Origin: Stenotrophobium sp050739895
Lineage (GTDB): Bacteria; Pseudomonadota; Gammaproteobacteria; Nevskiales; Nevskiaceae
Length of the DNA stretch: 7,093 nucleotides
Reading direction: 5' to 3'
NCBI GenBank assembly: GCA_050739895.1
Contig: JBOICK010000038.1
Coordinates: 1 to 7,093 of the forward strand
This document shows positions 3,177 through 7,093 of this stretch, piece after piece. The notes below the pieces were generated by a model. That model was not told where the DNA came from and did not search any database. It saw nothing but the letters and a program-made list of their open reading frames with translations. Numbering within the stretch: position 1 is the first letter of the stretch; every line of letters starts with the position of its first letter. Both the position numbers and the translations under genes were made by a program.

Positions 3177-6100
3177 CTAATTTGACGGCGTCACATCCTG
3201 CCAGTTGAGGAATTTGAACTTCGGCTGGATGTTGATGAAGCCGCCGGCACCGATGATGTTGACTGTGCCGCCGACATCGGTGCCGATATACAGCTTGGTG
3301 CCTTCGCCGTTGATGTTCTCGAACGACATGCTGGTGACTTCGCCGGAGCTAGAGATGTTCGATACGAGGGTACCGCTGCTGTCGGTCAGCACCGACGCGC
3401 CCGGCGTGGTGCCGCCGAAGCGGAATTCATAGACCTGGTTGACGCCGGAGGGCGTGCAGACTCCGCCGGTCGGTTTGTTGGCGGCGAAGCCGACGATGCC
3501 GAAATTCGCTGTCGGCGTCACCGTGACGCGATAACTAGGGTTGTCCGGTCCGGTATCGAGGTTGATGTAAAACCCGTTCTGGTGATTGGTCACCGTGCCG
3601 ACGCCGGGTGTGCCGCTGCTCGGTACCAGTTGCGCGGTGTCATCCGCCAGTTCGCTGCGGGTGATGACGCTGCCCGGTATGCTCGCAGCAGGCATGAACG
3701 CGGTGTTGGTGCCGTCGGCGATGACGTAAAAATCCTGGATCTGGCCTGTGCTCAAGTCGCTGGGGCCAAGTTGTTTGCCGGTGCCGACCAGCACATAGCG
3801 GTTGTTGGTGCTGGGGTCGACCTCAATCAGCGGCCGTGTGGTGATCGCCTGCGTGTCGGGGTGACTGCTGACAGTTTCCTTGCTGGCGTTGGCGTCGCCG
3901 GCGTCGGTCAGCGTCGCCAGCAGCGTCGGTGCCGGGTACGAGCCGGTCTTGGCGGTCAGGTCGAAACGCCAGACCTGTCCGAACAGATCCACCGCGTAGG
4001 CCGCATCGGTGGTGTCGTCGCGGAAATCGCTGACGAACGCCGACACCCAGGCCAGCCCGCTGGGATTAGCGGCGGTGCCGATCATCGGCGCGGGTGTGGT
4101 GGTGGTCACGGCCCCTGCGGTGGAGATGGTCTGAAGCAGCTTGCCGTTGGTGGGGTTGACCACATACAGCTTGCCGATGCCGTCGGGGTTGTTGTAGCCG
4201 GTGGTCAGCAGCACCACCCAGCCATATTGCTTGGTCTTCACCACTACCGGGTCGCCGTAGGAATAACCCATGTCGGCGTCGGTGAACTCCCACAGCACGG
4301 TGTGAGCGGGATCACTGCTGGCGATCGGGCCGGGGCTGGTGGTCGCGACGCCAGTAGGGTCGCTGACATCCAGCGCGTAATAGCCGGCGCCGCCCTTGCC
4401 CAGTCCGCCGATCAGCACCGAATGCCAGTTGCCGCTGCTGGCGAGACCGTTGGTGTTGCTGAAATCGATATCGAACACCGCCGGCGTCGCGTCGACGAAG
4501 AAGTGGTGCACGAAACCCTTGTTGCCGTAGGACGGCAGGCCGTTCACGCCTGGTGTGGCGGCGCTGCCGATCACGCCATTGGTGCCCGGCCCGGTGAAAC
4601 CGAAGCTGGGCACATAGGCAAACAGTTCGGCGCCATTCTTGCCGTCGCTCAGCGAGCCGTCGAAGGCATGCAGCATGCCGTCGTTGGCGGCGGCGTAGAC
4701 AATCACCGGCCGGTTTTTTTCCTGTGTGACGAAGGCGCCGTAACCGGGATTCAAGCCATCTGAAAAACCGGCCTGGGGCGGTCCGACCGGCGCCAGGTGG
4801 GCGTCGGCGATATCGCCCAGCAGGTGCGCGCGCACGCGGTAGGCGCCGTCGCCCTTGCTGCCCTCGTTGCTCTGGTCGCCGCTCAGCCAGTTGATGCAAT
4901 TCGTGCTGTTGAGATCCGGGCAATAGGTCTTTAGCGCATTGATCGAGGTGGTGTTGGTCAGATTGGTGCTGTTGAACAACACGCCGGTGCTGGAAGTGCC
5001 GGTGCTACCGGGCGTACCGTTGTTGGTCAGCAACACGCGGTTTTTCCAGCCGGTACCGGCGCTGTTGGCGTCGAGCGTGGTCTGCGCAAACCATTGCGGC
5101 GTCAAGGTCGGATTGCCGCTGGAATCGAAACTCAACTGCACCGCTTCGATCTGGCCGGTCCAGTTGCCGGCATCGTAGGACGCGCCGTAGACCGCGTTGT
5201 TGAGCTGCTGCAACTGCGGCTTGACCGTGGAGAAAGCGGTGGTGGTGGCCGAGACCTGGCTGGCGATATCGGCAAAAGCCTGGTTCAGGCCGTTGACCAT
5301 CGACAGCGCATTGCTCGCCGGGTAGTAGTGATCGGGCAGATTGCGCAGTGTGCCGGAGCTGTCCGTTTCGGTCTGGCCGTTGGTGTCCCACAGGTTCTGC
5401 GCCAGCGGCGTGGTGTTGCCGTATTCGCTGTAGCCGGCCGGCACGGTGAAGCCGCCGTATTTCGCTGTCAGCCAGGCCTGGTTCTGGTAACGGAATTTCT
5501 GGTATTCCTGCACGTCAAGCCAGTAGGTGCTGATGGTCTGGGTGAAGACCTTGGTGCCATCGGCGTTGAGGTCGTTCTTGAAATCATTCGGGCGCTGGTC
5601 GTTGACGTGCGCGTCATAGGCGATGCCAGCCATGCCGAAAGTGTTGTGGTCGTTACAGCACCACGGCACCGTGGTATCGCCGAGACCAGTGCCGGAGGTG
5701 GAGATGGTCAGCGGGCCGGAAAATGAATCTGCATTTTCCAGTGTGCCGACCTTGTTGGTGGCCTTCTGGGTGTTGAGCCCGCTGTCGGCGCTGACCGGGC
5801 CGGAAGCGGACGGCGTTTGCGAACTCCATGCCGGATTGTAGGAGTCGCCGTCGAATTTGGGGTTGTTCGGCAGGTCGCCGTCGGCATGAGTGTTTTGGTC
5901 GCCGATGCCGAGGATGAAGTTTTTCGCGCACTCGTAGGCGGTGTTGGCGGGCGGCAGTGGGTCCTGCCAGGTGGTGATCACCGGAAAGCCGTCGGTATAA
6001 GTATTGAGCGTGCTGACGCTGGGACTGGAGTTGGTTGCGGTGAGGCTCGACCAGTTCGGCACATTGCCCAGGCTGGGTCCCTTGAAGTAGCGCACCGCCG

Positions 6101-7093
6101 CGTAATACAGCTCGCTGACATTGTCGCTGGATTTGTATTTGTGCGCGGCTTCGCCGAAGCCGTTGAGGTAGTTGAGCACGCCGCTGCTGCTGGCGCAGGC
6201 GGTGGCGCAAGCTGTGTTGGTGTTGGCGACATCGGCCGAAGGCGTGGCGCCACTGGCCGCCGCGCCCGGCGGCGAGCCGGGGTCGGCGATGTAAACGCCG
6301 GTCGTGGAACTCCACTCATTGTTGGGGTTGCTGCTGGCCGCCGCGCCGGGGACAAACTGTTGGGCGCCGATGAACTTCATGTTGGCGCGCAGCACGCCGC
6401 CGTCGCGGGCGTTGCCGCTGTCGTTGAGATAGCCGAACACACCGTAGCGGACTTGCTGCGAATACTGCTGCATCAGGCCCTCGGGTTTGTAGTCCCAGGC
6501 TGTGGTACTGGTGGAGAGCGGGACATATTTGTCGATGGTGCAGTCGGATTCCAGATATTTTTCATTAGCGGTCTGGGTGCCGCCCAGCGTCGGATCGCAG
6601 ACCTGCACCCGCACCGCCATCTCGTAGATTGTGCTACTGCTCGCGCTGACGCTGCCGCCGGTGTAGTAGGTAATGGTCGCCGGGGCGCTGTTGATACTAC
6701 CGCTATCGAAATTGCTGCTGATACTGCTGCAACTATTGTTGCCGCTACCGCCACTGCCTGCGGCGAAATACACCAGATTGCCCAAGCTGCCGGAGCGCAC
6801 CACCAAGCAAGCGGCGTTGGACGGCGTGGCGCCGGAAACCACGGTGGTGCCATAAATCGCGTGATCCGTAAAATCATCGCCGTTGGCCGTGCTGCTGCCG
6901 TTGTTGTGGCCGAAGGAACCCTGGCCGACCGCTTGCCAGGCTCGCTCCAGAATGGTCTGCGCCGGGCCGGCACCGGCTGCGGTGTCGACCGAGCGGTAGC
7001 CGCCGGTCAGCGCCCAGCGGAACGGGTCGATGGTGGACAGCGTCGCCCAGTTGAGGAAATTGCCACTCCACTGGCCGCTGCACGCATGTGCGG
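3177..7093 (-). CDS. pilY1: PilY1-type type IV pilus tip protein (N-terminus outside the window)
   Basis: The frame is open from the window edge to TAG 3179-3177, giving 1304 residues of a PilY1/PilC protein, the exported tip-associated factor that promotes type IV pilus assembly, adhesion and control of retraction. Near the start (about 7082-6930) it reads CSGQWSGNFLNWATLSTIDP, then FRWALTGGYRSVDT and ILERAW, the family N-terminal signature. The middle has KPEGLMQQYSQQVRYGVFGY (about 6480), ECAKNFILGIGDQNTHADGD and YWLDVQEYQKFRYQNQAWLT with KYGGF. The C-terminal beta-propeller (about 4860-3600) includes VYAAANDGMLHAFDG, LIGGLGKGGAGYYALDVSDP, VLLTTGYNNPDG and DLFGQVWRFDL. It is rich in Ser, Thr, Asn and Gly, as usual for surface proteins. 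The signal peptide and true start lie beyond 7093; the in-frame GTG at 6842 is not the start. Odd points: a degenerate acidic loop before YAVDL (about 4028-3990) and a WCC pair near 5655-5663. No pilus gene follows it here. Confidence 0.95.
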   Translation of the reverse strand, partial: AHACSGQWSGNFLNWATLSTIDPFRWALTGGYRSVDTAAGAGPAQTILERAWQAVGQGSFGHNNGSSTANGDDFTDHAIYGTTVVSGATPSNAACLVVRSGSLGNLVYFAAGSGGSGNNSCSSISSNFDSGSINSAPATITYYTGGSVSASSSTIYEMAVRVQVCDPTLGGTQTANEKYLESDCTIDKYVPLSTSTTAWDYKPEGLMQQYSQQVRYGVFGYLNDSGNARDGGVLRANMKFIGAQQFVPGAAASSNPNNEWSSTTGVYIADPGSPPGAAASGATPSADVANTNTACATACASSSGVLNYLNGFGEAAHKYKSSDNVSELYYAAVRYFKGPSLGNVPNWSSLTATNSSPSVSTLNTYTDGFPVITTWQDPLPPANTAYECAKNFILGIGDQNTHADGDLPNNPKFDGDSYNPAWSSQTPSASGPVSADSGLNTQKATNKVGTLENADSFSGPLTISTSGTGLGDTTVPWCCNDHNTFGMAGIAYDAHVNDQRPNDFKNDLNADGTKVFTQTISTYWLDVQEYQKFRYQNQAWLTAKYGGFTVPAGYSEYGNTTPLAQNLWDTNGQTETDSSGTLRNLPDHYYPASNALSMVNGLNQAFADIASQVSATTTAFSTVKPQLQQLNNAVYGASYDAGNWTGQIEAVQLSFDSSGNPTLTPQWFAQTTLDANSAGTGWKNRVLLTNNGTPGSTGTSSTGVLFNSTNLTNTTSINALKTYCPDLNSTNCINWLSGDQSNEGSKGDGAYRVRAHLLGDIADAHLAPVGPPQAGFSDGLNPGYGAFVTQEKNRPVIVYAAANDGMLHAFDGSLSDGKNGAELFAYVPSFGFTGPGTNGVIGSAATPGVNGLPSYGNKGFVHHFFVDATPAVFDIDFSNTNGLASSGNWHSVLIGGLGKGGAGYYALDVSDPTGVATTSPGPIASSDPAHTVLWEFTDADMGYSYGDPVVVKTKQYGWVVLLTTGYNNPDGIGKLYVVNPTNGKLLQTISTAGAVTTTTPAPMIGTAANPSGLAWVSAFVSDFRDDTTDAAYAVDLFGQVWRFDLTAKTGSYPAPTLLATLTDAGDANASKETVSSHPDTQAITTRPLIEVDPSTNNRYVLVGTGKQLGPSDLSTGQIQDFYVIADGTNTAFMPAASIPGSVITRSELADDTAQLVPSSGTPGVGTVTNHQNGFYINLDTGPDNPSYRVTVTPTANFGIVGFAANKPTGGVCTPSGVNQVYEFRFGGTTPGASVLTDSSGTLVSNISSSGEVTSMSFENINGEGTKLYIGTDVGGTVNIIGAGGFINIQPKFKFLNWQDVTPSN

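Noticed and set aside
3582..4763. A 393-residue open frame on the plus strand inside pilY1
   Set aside because: It is antisense to the propeller region of pilY1, whose family motifs are unmistakable. Its Gly/Val/Ala/Arg-rich composition is what a GC-rich antisense frame gives, and it shows no domain.
5655..5663. The WCC segment of PilY1 as a special redox or metal site
   Set aside because: Adjacent cysteines are visible, but without an alignment I cannot tell whether they are unusual for this family, so I do not claim a function.
6840..6842. GTG as the start of pilY1
   Set aside because: The same frame continues upstream to the window edge and encodes the conserved SGNFLNWATLSTIDPFRWAL signature, so the true start lies outside the window.

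Overview
The window looks like a GC-rich proteobacterial chromosome, most likely beta- or gammaproteobacterial. The clearest anchor is a long minus-strand gene for a PilY1-type type IV pilus tip protein, which fills the right half (3177 to the window end, with its N-terminus outside). I cannot name a genus.

The left half (about 0.4-3.1 kb) is a compact accessory region made almost entirely of toxin-antitoxin (TA) genes. From left to right: the 3' end of an unidentified gene (1-213, +); a gap with a small hairpin; a tandem palindromic operator (369-395) directly in front of a higB-higA pair (399-1008, +); a fragment resembling the end of a winged-helix protein (about 1090-1190, +); then a minus-strand series read from right to left. 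That series is a Phd/YefM-type antitoxin (2993-2634), a ribbon-helix-helix antitoxin (2557-2267) coupled by a 4-base GTGA overlap to a RelE/ParE-type toxin (2270-1992), and a zeta-toxin-like P-loop kinase (1814-1200).

The arrangement suggests three TA modules in about 2.6 kb: higBA, an RHH-ParE pair, and a Phd antitoxin with a zeta-like toxin. The last two have no adjacent partner of their own, lie on the same strand, and sit on either side of the complete RHH-ParE pair. My main hypothesis is that they are one module interrupted by a second one. The Phd gene has the best promoter in the window: a perfect TATAAT and a near-consensus TTGGCA 16 bases apart. Two perfect inverted repeats overlap these boxes, as expected for an autoregulated antitoxin.

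The pilY1 gene reads open from the window edge to its stop and shows the family's N-terminal signature and its C-terminal beta-propeller. Its putative calcium loop looks degenerate. No pilus gene follows it inside the window; two GC-rich hairpins and then the TA cluster come next. No stretch over 300 bases lacks a gene. I saw no tRNA, rRNA, CRISPR array or intact insertion sequence.
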